A stretch of 64,000 bases of DNA, taken from assembly GCF_036226365.1 (NCBI RefSeq), contig NZ_CP108462.1, forward strand, positions 2,584,501 to 2,648,500. Direction: 5' to 3'. The translations under genes were made by a program, and so were the position numbers. Source of the stretch: Streptomyces sp. NBC_01262 (GTDB taxonomy: Bacteria > Actinomycetota > Actinomycetes > Streptomycetales > Streptomycetaceae). The notes beneath the pieces were generated by a model. That model was given only the letters and a program-made list of their open reading frames with translations, was not told the DNA's origin and searched no databases. Below are positions 9,806-18,865 of the stretch, piece by piece; positions within the stretch are counted from its first letter, which is position 1, and each line of letters begins with the position of its first letter.

Positions 9806-11719
9806 TCAGCGGATGGGCCGGTGGAGGTTCTCCGCCTTGGACGGCCCCGGTGTGGCGTCCGCGATCCACGGTCCCTCGCCGGAGGGGTCGACGATGCCCT
9901 CTTCGAGCCAGGTGTAGGCACCGCCGAGGACGCCGTCCACGACGCGGGCGTCGATGGCGTCGGTGTTGGTCCACAGGCGGCCGAAGAGTTCCTCGACGCG
10001 GATCCGGGACTGGCGGCAGAACGCGTCGGCGAGCTGACGGGCGGCGGGTGTGCCGAGCATGTCGGCGCGCACGCAGGCGGCGCTCATGGCGAAGAGCTCG
10101 GCGCCGATGTCGACGATGCGGCCGAGGAAGCCCTGCTTGGTCTCCATGCGGCCCTGCCAACGGGACATCGCGTAGAAGGTCGAGCGGGCCAGCTTGCGCG
10201 AGCCGCGCTCCACGTAGCGCAGGTGACCGGCCAGCTCGCCGAACTCGGCGTAGGAGCGCGGGAGCTGGCCGGGGCCGGCGACGAGCTTGGGGAGCCAGCG
10301 GGCGTAGAAGCCGCCCGCTTTGGCGCCGGCGCGGGCCTTGTCGCCGAGGGACTTGGCGGGGTCGATGAGGTCGCCGGCGACGGAGAGGTGGGCGTCGACG
10401 GCCTCGCGGGCGATGAGCAGGTGCATGATCTCGGTGGAGCCCTCGAAGATGCGGTTGATGCGCAGGTCGCGCAGGATCTGCTCGGCCGGGACGGCCCGCT
10501 CGCCGCGCGCGGCGAGCGATTCGGCCGTCTCGAAGCCGCGGCCGCCCCGGATCTGGACCAGCTCGTCCGCCATGAGCCAGGCCATCTCGCTGCCGTAGAG
10601 CTTGGCGAGAGCGGCCTCGATGCGGATGTCGTTGCGGTTCTCGTCGGCCATCTGGGAGGAGAGGTCGAGGACGGCTTCGAGGGCGAAGGTGGTGGCCGCG
10701 ATGAAGGCGATCTTGGAGCCGACGGCCTCGTGCTTCGCGATCGGCGCGCCCCACTGCTCGCGAACGGCGGACCACTCACGGGCGATCTTCAGGCACCACT
10801 TGCCCGCGCCGACGCACATCGCCGGGAGCGAGAGGCGGCCGGTGTTGAGAGTGGTGAGCGCGATCTTCAGGCCCGCGCCCTCGGGGCCGATGCGGTTGCC
10901 TGCCGGGACCCGGACCTGGTGGAAGCGGGTGACGCCGTTCTCCAGGCCGCGCAGGCCCATGAAGGCGTTGCGGTTCTCCACGGTGACGCCGTCCGCGGCG
11001 GTCTCGACGACGAAGGCCGTGATGCCGCCCTTGTGGCCCTCCGACTTGGGGACCCTGGCCATGACGACGAGCAGGTCGGCGACCACGCCGTTGGTGGTCC
11101 ACAGCTTGACGCCGTCCAGGACGTACTCCGAGCCGTCCTCGGTGGGGACCGCGGAGGTGGCGAGCCGGGCCGGGTCGGAGCCGACGTCGGGCTCGGTGAG
11201 CAGGAAGGCGCTGATGTCCGTGCGCGCGCAGCGCGGCAGGAACTTCTCCTTCTGCTCCGGGGTGCCGAAAAGTTTGAGCGGCTGCGGTACGCCGATCGAC
11301 TGATGGGCGGACAGCAGCGCGCCGAGAGCGGGGTTCGCCGAGCCGACCAGGGCCAGGGCCTTGTTGTAGTACACCTGGGTGAGGCCGAGGCCGCCGTACT
11401 TGGTGTCGATCTTCATGCCGAGGGCGCCGAGCTCCTTGAGCCCGTTGACGACCTCGTCGGGGATCTTCGCCTCGCGCTCGATACGGGCGGTGTCGATCGT
11501 CTCGCAGAAGTCACGCAGCTTGGCCAGGAAGGCCTCGCCGCGCTCGACGTCGTCCGGCGCGGGCATGGGGTGCGGGTGGATCAGGTCGAGCCGGAAGCGG
11601 CCCAGGAACAGTTCCTTGGCGAAGCTGGGCTTGCGCCAGTCCTGTTCACGGGCTGCCTCGGCGACCGCGCGCGCCTCGCTCGCGGAAACCTGCTGGGGGG
11701 TGGGGGCGGGCGTGGACAT
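9806..11719 (-). CDS. Acyl-CoA dehydrogenase family flavoprotein
   Basis: A 637-aa FAD enzyme of the acyl-CoA dehydrogenase superfamily. The N-terminal helical and middle domains include [15 protein letters not shown] near residues 195-209. The C-terminal helical domain carries [15 protein letters not shown] near 425; the Glu of IFEG is at the usual catalytic-base site. About 180 extra C-terminal residues beyond the standard 380-aa core resemble the longer FadE-type paralogues. The substrate is unknown. ATG 11719 is preferred over GTG 11731 because AGGTGG sits 8 nt upstream. It appears to be a single-gene unit. Confidence 0.87.
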   Translation of the reverse strand: MSTPAPTPQQVSASEARAVAEAAREQDWRKPSFAKELFLGRFRLDLIHPHPMPAPDDVERGEAFLAKLRDFCETIDTARIEREAKIPDEVVNGLKELGALGMKIDTKYGGLGLTQVYYNKALALVGSANPALGALLSAHQSIGVPQPLKLFGTPEQKEKFLPRCARTDISAFLLTEPDVGSDPARLATSAVPTEDGSEYVLDGVKLWTTNGVVADLLVVMARVPKSEGHKGGITAFVVETAADGVTVENRNAFMGLRGLENGVTRFHQVRVPAGNRIGPEGAGLKIALTTLNTGRLSLPAMCVGAGKWCLKIAREWSAVREQWGAPIAKHEAVGSKIAFIAATTFALEAVLDLSSQMADENRNDIRIEAALAKLYGSEMAWLMADELVQIRGGRGFETAESLAARGERAVPAEQILRDLRINRIFEGSTEIMHLLIAREAVDAHLSVAGDLIDPAKSLGDKARAGAKAGGFYARWLPKLVAGPGQLPRSYAEFGELAGHLRYVERGSRKLARSTFYAMSRWQGRMETKQGFLGRIVDIGAELFAMSAACVRADMLGTPAARQLADAFCRQSRIRVEELFGRLWTNTDAIDARVVDGVLGGAYTWLEEGIVDPSGEGPWIADATPGPSKAENLHRPIR

Positions 11720-11882
11720 GAAGAAAGCCACCTTTCCGGTTACCGGTCGGTGCTACTTGTCCGTATGTACCCCAAATCAGGCAGGTCCGCCAGACTTCGC
11801 GCACGCGCGGGCCGGAAACCGGAAACCGGAAAGGCGCGGCCGGGCGCACCGCACATGCGCCCGGCCGCGGATGAGGGTGGCT

Positions 11883-13343
11883 CTACAGGGCCAGGCCCGT
11901 CAGGACCAGCACCCGCTCGTAGGTGTAGTCCTCCATGGCGTACTTCACGCCCTCGCGGCCGACGCCGGAGTCCTTGACGCCGCCGTACGGCATCTGGTCG
12001 GCGCGGTAGGAGGGCGCGTCGCCGATGATGACGCCGCCGACCTGGAGCTCGCGGTGCGCGCGGAAGGCGGTCTGCAGGTCGTGGGTGAACACGCCGCTCT
12101 GCAGGCCGTAGCGGGACTCGTTGACGGCGGCGAACGCCTCGTCCGTGCCGTCCACCTTCTGCAGGGACAGCACCGGGCCGAAGACCTCCTCGGTGGCCAC
12201 GATCGCGTCGCCCGGGACCTCGGCGAGGACGGTGGGCGCGTAGGAGGCGCCCTCGCGGGTGCCGCCGGTGAGGAGTTTGGCGCCCTTGGTGACGGCGTCG
12301 TCGACCCAGGACGCGACGCGCTCGGCGGCGCGGACGTCGACCAGCGGGCCGACGTCGGTCGCGTCGTCGGCCGGGTCGCCGGTGACCTGGGCGCGCACCT
12401 TGGCGACGACCTTCTCGGCGAGGCGGTCGTAGACGGACGCGTCGGCGATGACCCGCTGCACGGAGATGCAGGACTGGCCGCCCTGGTAGTTGGCGAAGGT
12501 CGCGATGCGGGTCGCGGCCCACTCCAGGTCCTCCTCGGAGGACCAGTCGGCCAGGACGACGGCCGCGGCGTTGCCGCCCAGCTCCAGGGTGACGTGCTTG
12601 CGCGGCACGGAATCCATGATCGCGTAGCCGACCTTGTCCGAGCCGGTGAAGGAGATGACCGGCAGTCGCTCGTCCTGTACGAGGGCGGGCATCCGGTCGT
12701 TCGGCACCGGCAGCACGCTCCACGAGCCGGCCGGAAGGCCCTCGGTCTCCGCCAGGATCTCGCCGAGGACCAGTGCGGAGAGCGGGGTCGCCGGGGCGGG
12801 CTTGAGGATGATCGGGGCGCCGACCGCGATCGCCGGGGCGACCTTGTGCGCCACCAGGTTCAGCGGGAAGTTGAACGGCGCGATGCCCAGCACGCTGCCG
12901 CGCGGGAACCGCCGGGTCAGCGCCAGCCGGCCCACCCCGCCCGCGTCGGTGTCCAGCCGCTGCGCCTCACCGCTGTTGAACCGGCGGGCCTCCTCCGACG
13001 CCCACCGGAACACCGAGACCGCGCGCCCGACCTCGCCGCGGGCCCACTTCACCGGCTTGCCGTTCTCGGCGCTGATCAGCAGCGCGATCTCCTCGGCCCG
13101 CTCGCCGAGCCGCTTCGCCACATGGTCCAGCGCGGCGGACCGTACGTGCGCCGGGGTCGCCGCGAACGCCGCCTCGGCGGCCCGGGCGGCCGCCACGGCC
13201 TCCTCCACCTGCGCGTCGGTCGGCACGCTGACGGCGGCGACGACCCGGCCGTCCCACGCGTTCGTGACGTCGAAGCTGTCCTCGCCGGTGGCCGGTCGGC
13301 CGGCGAGCCAGAACGCGGTGGGGGTGGGGGTGGCGGTGGTCAC
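11883..13343 (-). CDS. Aldehyde dehydrogenase, probable succinate-semialdehyde dehydrogenase (GabD-like)
   Basis: This NAD(P)-dependent aldehyde dehydrogenase is 486 aa, full length for the superfamily. Visible motifs are the cofactor-binding segment GIAPFNFPLNLVAHK at about 148-162, VTLELGGNAA with the catalytic Glu near 254, and GGQSCISVQR with the nucleophilic Cys near 290. The GTG start at 13343 opens a Thr/Pro leader. It sits just downstream of a PucR regulator and near gabT, so oxidation of succinic semialdehyde (GABA shunt) is the likeliest role. That is inferred from context, since sequence alone does not separate ALDH subfamilies. Confidence 0.82.
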   Translation of the reverse strand: MTTATPTPTAFWLAGRPATGEDSFDVTNAWDGRVVAAVSVPTDAQVEEAVAAARAAEAAFAATPAHVRSAALDHVAKRLGERAEEIALLISAENGKPVKWARGEVGRAVSVFRWASEEARRFNSGEAQRLDTDAGGVGRLALTRRFPRGSVLGIAPFNFPLNLVAHKVAPAIAVGAPIILKPAPATPLSALVLGEILAETEGLPAGSWSVLPVPNDRMPALVQDERLPVISFTGSDKVGYAIMDSVPRKHVTLELGGNAAAVVLADWSSEEDLEWAATRIATFANYQGGQSCISVQRVIADASVYDRLAEKVVAKVRAQVTGDPADDATDVGPLVDVRAAERVASWVDDAVTKGAKLLTGGTREGASYAPTVLAEVPGDAIVATEEVFGPVLSLQKVDGTDEAFAAVNESRYGLQSGVFTHDLQTAFRAHRELQVGGVIIGDAPSYRADQMPYGGVKDSGVGREGVKYAMEDYTYERVLVLTGLAL

Positions 13344-13369
13344 GGGGGGTCACGCCCTTCCTGGTCGTC

Positions 13370-13419
13370 CCTGCGCATGCGCAGGCGTCGCTCATGTCCT
13401 GCTTCGCTCATGTCCTGCG
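13370..13419. promoter_or_regulatory. Perfect 16-bp palindrome plus 16-bp tandem repeat upstream of the GabD-like gene
   Basis: The sequence CCTGCGCATGCGCAGG at 13370-13385 is a perfect palindrome. It is followed directly by two 16-bp tandem units (13388-13403 and 13404-13419) sharing TCGCTCATGTCCTGC. They lie 27-76 bp upstream of the aldehyde dehydrogenase start, in the 166-bp gap below the PucR gene. A PucR operator is the natural hypothesis, not shown. Confidence 0.5.
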
Positions 13420-13509
13420 TCGGCACCACGGTAGGTCGTGCCGCCCTCGCGGGCTGTTGTCCACGGCGGAGTGACGTACGGGCGTACCGCTACGAAATGG
13501 CCAGCCGGC

Positions 13510-15036
13510 TCAGCCGGTGGCCTTCAGGGCCAGCCACAGCTCCATCCGCACATCCGGGTCGTCCAGCGAACGGCCGAGGATCTCCTCGATCCTCCGTATG
13601 CGGTAGCGCAGGGTGTGCCGGTGGACCCCGAGGTCGGCGGCGGCCGCGTCCCACTGGCCGTGGCGGGAGAGCCAGGCCTGGAGGGAGGCGACGAGGTCGC
13701 CGCGCGCGTGGGCGTCGTGGTCGCGCAGGGGGCGCAGCAGGCCCTCGGCGAAGGCGCGGACGGCATCGTCGCCGAGCAGGGGCAGGACGGAGCCGGAGCC
13801 GACCTCGTCGAACTCGACGAGGCTGCGGCCGCTGCGGCGGGCGACGGCGAGGGCGCGCTCGGCCTGCGCATGCGCGGCCGGTACGTCGCCGGGTCCGGGG
13901 GCCGCGGCGGAAAGGCCCGCGGCGAGGGCCTCGTCGGTCTCGGCGAGGTCCGCGCACACGGGGAGGACCGCCCCGGCCTCGGCGGCGAGGACCGTTAGGC
14001 GGTCGCCGTCGCGGACGGCGAGGACCGGCTCGGCGGCGCGCGCGGCGGCCGCGTCCACGCGTTCCGCGAGGAGGGTGACGGTCTCGGCCTCCCCCTCGGC
14101 GACCAGGATCCGGACCGGGACGTCCAGCAGGTCCCCGTACAGGCGCCCCGCGACCGTGCGGGCGTGCCCGGGCTCGCCGGCGAGCAGCATGCGCAGCAGC
14201 GCCCCGCCGAGGCGCTGTCCGGTGTCCTGCTGCGCGCGCGACTGCTCCAGCGAGAGCGTGAGCAGGGCCACGGCGGCGTTCACGATGTAGCGGGCCTGGG
14301 TGTCGAGCCGCTCCTCGGTCCCGACGGCCAGATAGCCGCGCGGGCGGCGGCCCGTGCCCAGCGACTGCAGCTCGACCCGGTCCTCCGTGCCCGCAGGTCC
14401 CGCCACCGCCGCGCTCGCCGGGGCGGGCTTGTCGCGCAGCCGGTCGATCTCCCCGGCCAGCCGGGCCGCCCGGCGCCCCGCCCACTCCGGCGCCGAGGCC
14501 AGCACCGCCCCGGACGGGTCGTACAGGGCCGCCCAGCCGTCCAGGTGGGCCGCGAGCCGGGCCAGCAGGGCGCCCGTGCCGTCCGGGGCGAGCGCCGCCC
14601 TGGTCAGATCGCGCTGCGCCTCGAAGCCCGCGGTCACCGCGTGGTACTCCTCGGCCGCGATGGCCGCCGACACGGCCTTGCTGATGGCGATGAACGGCGT
14701 CCGGCGCGGCACCTCCAGCAACGGCAGCCCGTGCTCGGCCGCCGCGGCGACCAGCGGCCCCGGTACGGCGTCGTGGCTCACCCCGACCCCGAAGCCCAGG
14801 CCCACGACCCCGGCGCCCGCGAGCCTGCGGACGTAACCGTCCAGCCCGGCGGCGTCCCCGGCCTCCAGCTTCATCCCGGTCGTCAGCAGCAGCTCGCCGC
14901 CTTCGAGATACGGCCCCGGGTCGTCCAGCTCGCTGGTGTGCACCCAGCGCACGGGCGCCTGGAGCCGGTCGCCTCCGGCGAGGACGGTCAGCTTGAGTGC
15001 CGGGTTGCGCAGCAGTGAGGCCAGGGTGGGGGGCAC
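13510..15036 (-). CDS. PucR-family transcriptional regulator
   Basis: A 508-aa cytoplasmic DNA-binding protein with PucR architecture. The N-terminal purine-catabolism PucR domain spans about 1-130 (VRWVHTSELDDPGPYLEGGELLLTTG region), then a GGDEF-like central part. The C-terminal helix-turn-helix (PucR HTH) spans about 445-505 with LGVHRHTLRYRIRRIEEI. PucR proteins usually activate nitrogen or amine catabolism genes. The start is GTG 15036 with GGAG about 9 nt upstream. The adjacent GabD-like gene 166 bp downstream is a likely target. A second PucR gene is at 29300. Confidence 0.9.
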   Translation of the reverse strand: MPPTLASLLRNPALKLTVLAGGDRLQAPVRWVHTSELDDPGPYLEGGELLLTTGMKLEAGDAAGLDGYVRRLAGAGVVGLGFGVGVSHDAVPGPLVAAAAEHGLPLLEVPRRTPFIAISKAVSAAIAAEEYHAVTAGFEAQRDLTRAALAPDGTGALLARLAAHLDGWAALYDPSGAVLASAPEWAGRRAARLAGEIDRLRDKPAPASAAVAGPAGTEDRVELQSLGTGRRPRGYLAVGTEERLDTQARYIVNAAVALLTLSLEQSRAQQDTGQRLGGALLRMLLAGEPGHARTVAGRLYGDLLDVPVRILVAEGEAETVTLLAERVDAAAARAAEPVLAVRDGDRLTVLAAEAGAVLPVCADLAETDEALAAGLSAAAPGPGDVPAAHAQAERALAVARRSGRSLVEFDEVGSGSVLPLLGDDAVRAFAEGLLRPLRDHDAHARGDLVASLQAWLSRHGQWDAAAADLGVHRHTLRYRIRRIEEILGRSLDDPDVRMELWLALKATG

Positions 15037-15097
15037 GGCGTTTTCTCCAGGGTGGAGTGGGGTCCGTCCCGATTCTGCCGCACCGTACAGGCGCTAG

Positions 15098-17188
15098 CTA
15101 GGCGCGCAGGTCCGCCAGTATCGGCGGCGCGTGCTCGCCGTCGGTCGCGGTGAGGGAGACGACGGCGTGCCCGGCGGGCACCGCGTGCGCGAGGTCGGAC
15201 GCGGACCAGCGCTCGCGCTCGACCTTGCGCACCGTCACCGACTCGGTGGTGACCGCCTCGCCGGTGAAGAGCTTGCGCACGCCGCGGGTGAGGCGGCGCA
15301 AAAGGCCGCCGGACTGGTCCGGCGTGCGCGTGACGTCCCGCGCCTCGACCCAGGTGGTGCCCCAGGCTTCGGCGAAGCGTTTGCCGTCCCAGGTGGTGAC
15401 GCCGGAAAACGCCATCCGGCAGCCGACGGCGCCGAGCAGGGCGCTGCGCAGCGCCTCGGGGACGTCGTCCAGCGTGCGCAGGGTGAGTACGGCGCCGGCG
15501 TTGGCGGAGCGCAGCCGGCCGAGGCCGCGGACGGCCTCGGAGGTGATCGTGTGGGCGGCGTCGTCGAGGACGAGGCAGGCGAAGAGGGAGCGGTCGGCGC
15601 GGCTGCTGACGGCTGCGGTGAACTGGGCGAGGACGAGGCGGGCGAGGATGCGCGAGGCCTCGGCGTGGGCGCGCTCGGGCAGGTCGATGCGCACGCGGAG
15701 CGGGTGTTCGAGCGTGCGCAGGGAGAAGGGGCGGGCTCCGGAGTCGCGCCCGGTGACGTCGAAGAACCCGGCGAAGGCCTGCCGGTCGAGCAGGGCGACG
15801 CGGTCGGCGAGCAGCGGCGCGATGTCGCCGGGGCGGCCGGACTGCCGCTCGCGGGCGTCGAGATCGCGGATGTGGCCGTGCGCCCCGGCGGCGTCCAGCG
15901 CGTCGCGCAGGGCGGCGTACGCGACCGGGCTGGCGTCGAGCAGCTCGCGCAGCTCGGTGACGGACGGGAAGCGGCCGTGGGCGGCGCGGTAGGGCCCGAG
16001 CAGCTGGCTGAGGGCGGTGCGGGCCCGGCTGTCCTGGTCGTCCACCAGGGCCTCGGCCAGCATGGCGGCGGCCTCGTCGGGGTCGGTGGAGCCGCCGTAC
16101 AGGTCGAGGTCGTACGCGGAGGAGGGGTCACCGAGGGAGATGACGACGTCGTACGCGTCGGCCGGCACCGGATCCGTGCCCGCCGCGCCGACGGCGACGA
16201 CCGCGGCCGTGCCGGACAGCGCCTGCAGGCACAGGGATTCCACGACCGGCCGTACGAGGTGCCGGGTCTTGCCGGAGCCGGGCGGGCCGACGGCGAGCAG
16301 CCCGGTGCCGAGCAGCGTCGGGTCCAGGGCCAGTCCGGCGCCCCGGTGCTGGTAGGGGTTGCGGTCGTCGGCGAGCGCGAGCCCGATCCGTACCTGCGAG
16401 GTGAGCAGGTCGTGCCGCGCCGCCCGGACCGGCAGGTCTCGGGCACCGGAGGGGTGCGCGAAGGCGGCGGCGCCCTGCCGCAGCACGACGTCGGTGAAGA
16501 CCTCCCGCGGCACGGCCTGCCAGGCCCGGCGCAGCCGCGCGTAGTCCACGTCCCCGAGCCGCTCGGCGCGGATCTCCGCCGCCAGCCGGTCGGCGGCCGC
16601 CGGCTGCCCGGCCGCGCGCAGCTCGGGCCACTCGGCGGGGTCCTGCTCCTGCGGGGCGGGGCCCTCGTGCGGGGCGGGGTCGGTGACGGCGCCGCGCAGG
16701 AGGGGTGCGACGTAACGGCGGATGACTTCCAGCCAGTTGCCCGCCCGGCCGAAGACCTTCACCAGCAGGACGAAGGTCAGCAGCCACACGACGTTGCTGT
16801 AAACCTTGTAGGCGTCGCTGTGGTAGTCGTTCCACGAGTCCGGGGTGACCCAGCCGAGAATGGTCCACATCGGGATGTAGCCGTTGTAGAGCAACGACAG
16901 CAGCAGCAGCGCGCACGCCAGCGACAGCAGCGCCCCGCCGATCAGCCGCCGCCCCGGCAGCCGGTTCGGGTCCTCCGGGGGCCGCGCCACATGGCCGTAC
17001 GCGAAGATGCCGGGCGCGGGGCGCTGCCGGGGGGTGCGCAGCCAGGTCGCGAGCGCGGCGGGCGGGGCGGCCGCCTGCGGGGGGATGCCCGGCGGGCGCG
17101 GGGGCACCGCGGGCAGGGCCGGGACGGCCGGAGTGCCCGGGGCTGTCTTGCGCGACGGCTCGCCGCCGTACCTGCCGTCAACGTCCAT
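15098..17188 (-). CDS. Membrane-anchored VirD4/TraG-like ATPase (orphan)
   Basis: A 696-aa protein. A Pro/Ala-rich cytoplasmic N-terminus of about 70 residues is followed by two transmembrane helices (about 85-107 and 135-155). The ATPase domain has Walker A VGPPGSGKTRH near residue 302 and a Walker-B-like LFACLVLDDAAH near 535, in the order seen in type IV coupling proteins. No other secretion or conjugation gene is nearby. The start at ATG 17188 (MDVDGRYGG) is preferred to a start 14 codons upstream, but neither has a strong ribosome-binding site. It is divergent from gabT. The function is unknown; DNA or protein pumping is inferred from the fold only. Confidence 0.72.
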   Translation of the reverse strand: MDVDGRYGGEPSRKTAPGTPAVPALPAVPPRPPGIPPQAAAPPAALATWLRTPRQRPAPGIFAYGHVARPPEDPNRLPGRRLIGGALLSLACALLLLSLLYNGYIPMWTILGWVTPDSWNDYHSDAYKVYSNVVWLLTFVLLVKVFGRAGNWLEVIRRYVAPLLRGAVTDPAPHEGPAPQEQDPAEWPELRAAGQPAAADRLAAEIRAERLGDVDYARLRRAWQAVPREVFTDVVLRQGAAAFAHPSGARDLPVRAARHDLLTSQVRIGLALADDRNPYQHRGAGLALDPTLLGTGLLAVGPPGSGKTRHLVRPVVESLCLQALSGTAAVVAVGAAGTDPVPADAYDVVISLGDPSSAYDLDLYGGSTDPDEAAAMLAEALVDDQDSRARTALSQLLGPYRAAHGRFPSVTELRELLDASPVAYAALRDALDAAGAHGHIRDLDARERQSGRPGDIAPLLADRVALLDRQAFAGFFDVTGRDSGARPFSLRTLEHPLRVRIDLPERAHAEASRILARLVLAQFTAAVSSRADRSLFACLVLDDAAHTITSEAVRGLGRLRSANAGAVLTLRTLDDVPEALRSALLGAVGCRMAFSGVTTWDGKRFAEAWGTTWVEARDVTRTPDQSGGLLRRLTRGVRKLFTGEAVTTESVTVRKVERERWSASDLAHAVPAGHAVVSLTATDGEHAPPILADLRA

Positions 17189-17408
17189 TCGCCCGCTGCC
17201 CCTCGCATTCGCACACTCACGCGCCGACACTCAATGTAGTGGACCGGCCACGAGTTCGGCCGCCGGGCGGGCACCGCACTGTCCGCCGCGTCGAAGACGG
17301 GTTCACCACTGCGCCCCAACGGAGTGTGCGGGCCTGCCGGAGGTGCGCTTAGCCTGCGAAGACACCCGCCAAGACAAGAGCCCCCGGTTTCTAAGGAGTA
17401 CGCCCGCC

Positions 17409-18740
17409 ATGAGCGAACTGGCCCAGGAGCGCCGACTCGTCACGTCCATCCCCGGTCCGAAGTCGCAAGCGCTGCTGGCCCGCAAGGCGGCGGCGGTCGC
17501 GGACGGCGTCGGCGTGACCCTCCCGGTCTTCGTCACGCGCGCCGGCGGCGGCGTGGTGGAGGACGTGGACGGCAACTCCCTCATCGACTTCGGCTCCGGC
17601 ATCGCCGTGACCTCGGTCGGCAACAGCGCGGCGGCGGTCGTGCGCCGCGCCTCCGCCCAACTGGCGGACTTCACCCACACCTGTTTCATGGTGACCCCGT
17701 ACGAGTCGTACGTGGAGGTCGCCGAGGCGCTGGCCGAGCTCACGCCGGGTGACCACGCCAAGAAGTCCGCGCTGTTCAACTCCGGCGCCGAGGCGGTGGA
17801 GAACGCGGTGAAGATCGCCCGCTCCTACACCAGGCGCACGGCCGTCGTGGTCTTCGACCACGGCTACCACGGCCGTACGAACCTCACCATGGCGCTCACC
17901 GCCAAGAACATGCCGTACAAGGAGGGCTTCGGTCCCTTCGCCCCCGAGGTCTACCGGGTGCCCCTGGCCTACCCGTACCGCTGGCTGACCGGCGCCGAGA
18001 ACTGCGCGCAGGAGGCCGCCGCGCAGGCGATCGACCAGATCAACAAGCAGGTCGGCGCGCACAACGTCGCGGCGATCGTGATCGAGCCCATCGCGGGCGA
18101 GGGCGGCTTCATCGAGCCCGCCAAGGGCTTCCTGCCCGCGATCGCGCAGTTCGCGAAGGACAACGGCATCGTCTTCGTCGCGGACGAGATCCAGACCGGC
18201 TTCTGCCGCACCGGCCAGTGGTTCGCGTGCGAGGACGAGGGCGTCGTCCCGGACCTGATCACGACCGCCAAGGGCATCGCGGGCGGCCTGCCGCTCGCCG
18301 CCGTCACCGGCCGCGCCGAGATCATGGACGCCGCCCACGCGGGCGGCCTCGGCGGCACCTACGGCGGAAACCCGGTGGCCTGCGCGGCCGCGCTCGGCGC
18401 GATCGAGACCATGAAGGAGCTGGACCTGCCCGCGAAGGCGCGGCGGATCGGCGAGATCATGCTCGGCCGGCTGCGGGCCATCCAGGAGAAGTACGAGATC
18501 GTCGGCGATGTGCGCGGCCGTGGCGCGATGATCGCCGTCGAGCTCGTCGAGCCCGGCACGAAGACCCCGAACGCGGCGGCCGCCGGCGCGCTCGCCAAGG
18601 CCTGCCACGCCGAGGGTCTGGTGGTCCTCACGGCCGGTACGTACGGCAATGTGCTGCGCTTCCTGCCGCCGCTGGTGATCGGCGAGGACCTGCTCAACGA
18701 GGGCCTGGACATCATCGAGGGCGCCTTCGCCGGGCTGTGA
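17409..18740 (+). CDS. gabT: 4-aminobutyrate--2-oxoglutarate transaminase
   Basis: This PLP-dependent class III aminotransferase (443 aa) moves the amino group of GABA to 2-oxoglutarate, giving succinic semialdehyde. The PLP lysine is in ITTAKGIAGGLPLAAVTGR near residue 287. Other conserved segments are FNSGAEAVENAVKIAR near 122-137 and FVADEIQTGFCRTG with the cofactor-binding Asp near 262. The start is ATG 17409 with AAGGAG at 17392-17397. Together with the GabD-like dehydrogenase it would complete the GABA shunt. The 220-bp divergent gap to the VirD4-like gene holds its promoter. Confidence 0.93.
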   Translation: MSELAQERRLVTSIPGPKSQALLARKAAAVADGVGVTLPVFVTRAGGGVVEDVDGNSLIDFGSGIAVTSVGNSAAAVVRRASAQLADFTHTCFMVTPYESYVEVAEALAELTPGDHAKKSALFNSGAEAVENAVKIARSYTRRTAVVVFDHGYHGRTNLTMALTAKNMPYKEGFGPFAPEVYRVPLAYPYRWLTGAENCAQEAAAQAIDQINKQVGAHNVAAIVIEPIAGEGGFIEPAKGFLPAIAQFAKDNGIVFVADEIQTGFCRTGQWFACEDEGVVPDLITTAKGIAGGLPLAAVTGRAEIMDAAHAGGLGGTYGGNPVACAAALGAIETMKELDLPAKARRIGEIMLGRLRAIQEKYEIVGDVRGRGAMIAVELVEPGTKTPNAAAAGALAKACHAEGLVVLTAGTYGNVLRFLPPLVIGEDLLNEGLDIIEGAFAGL

Positions 18741-18765
18741 CGGAGCCGGACGGACCTTGGTTACT

Positions 18766-18780
18766 ATGAGTAATTCTCAT
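18766..18780. promoter_or_regulatory. AT-rich inverted repeat between gabT and the PAP2 gene
   Basis: ATGAG-TAATT-CTCAT is a 15-bp inverted repeat with 5-bp arms, unusually AT-rich for this genome. It lies 26 bp past the gabT stop and 86 bp before the PAP2 start. The shape recalls Fur-family operators, but the arms are short and no regulator is adjacent. Confidence 0.4.
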
Positions 18781-18865
18781 GGGCGGTGAAGAAGGTGTGC
18801 GGGCCTGATGGCGGACCCGCGCAAACCCTCCCGGGGGCCACTTTGGTGACGTACGGTTTCGTCAG

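Noticed and set aside
13388..13419. Short direct repeats considered as the start of a CRISPR array or attachment site
   Set aside because: There are only two copies with no spacer and no cas gene, integrase or tRNA nearby.
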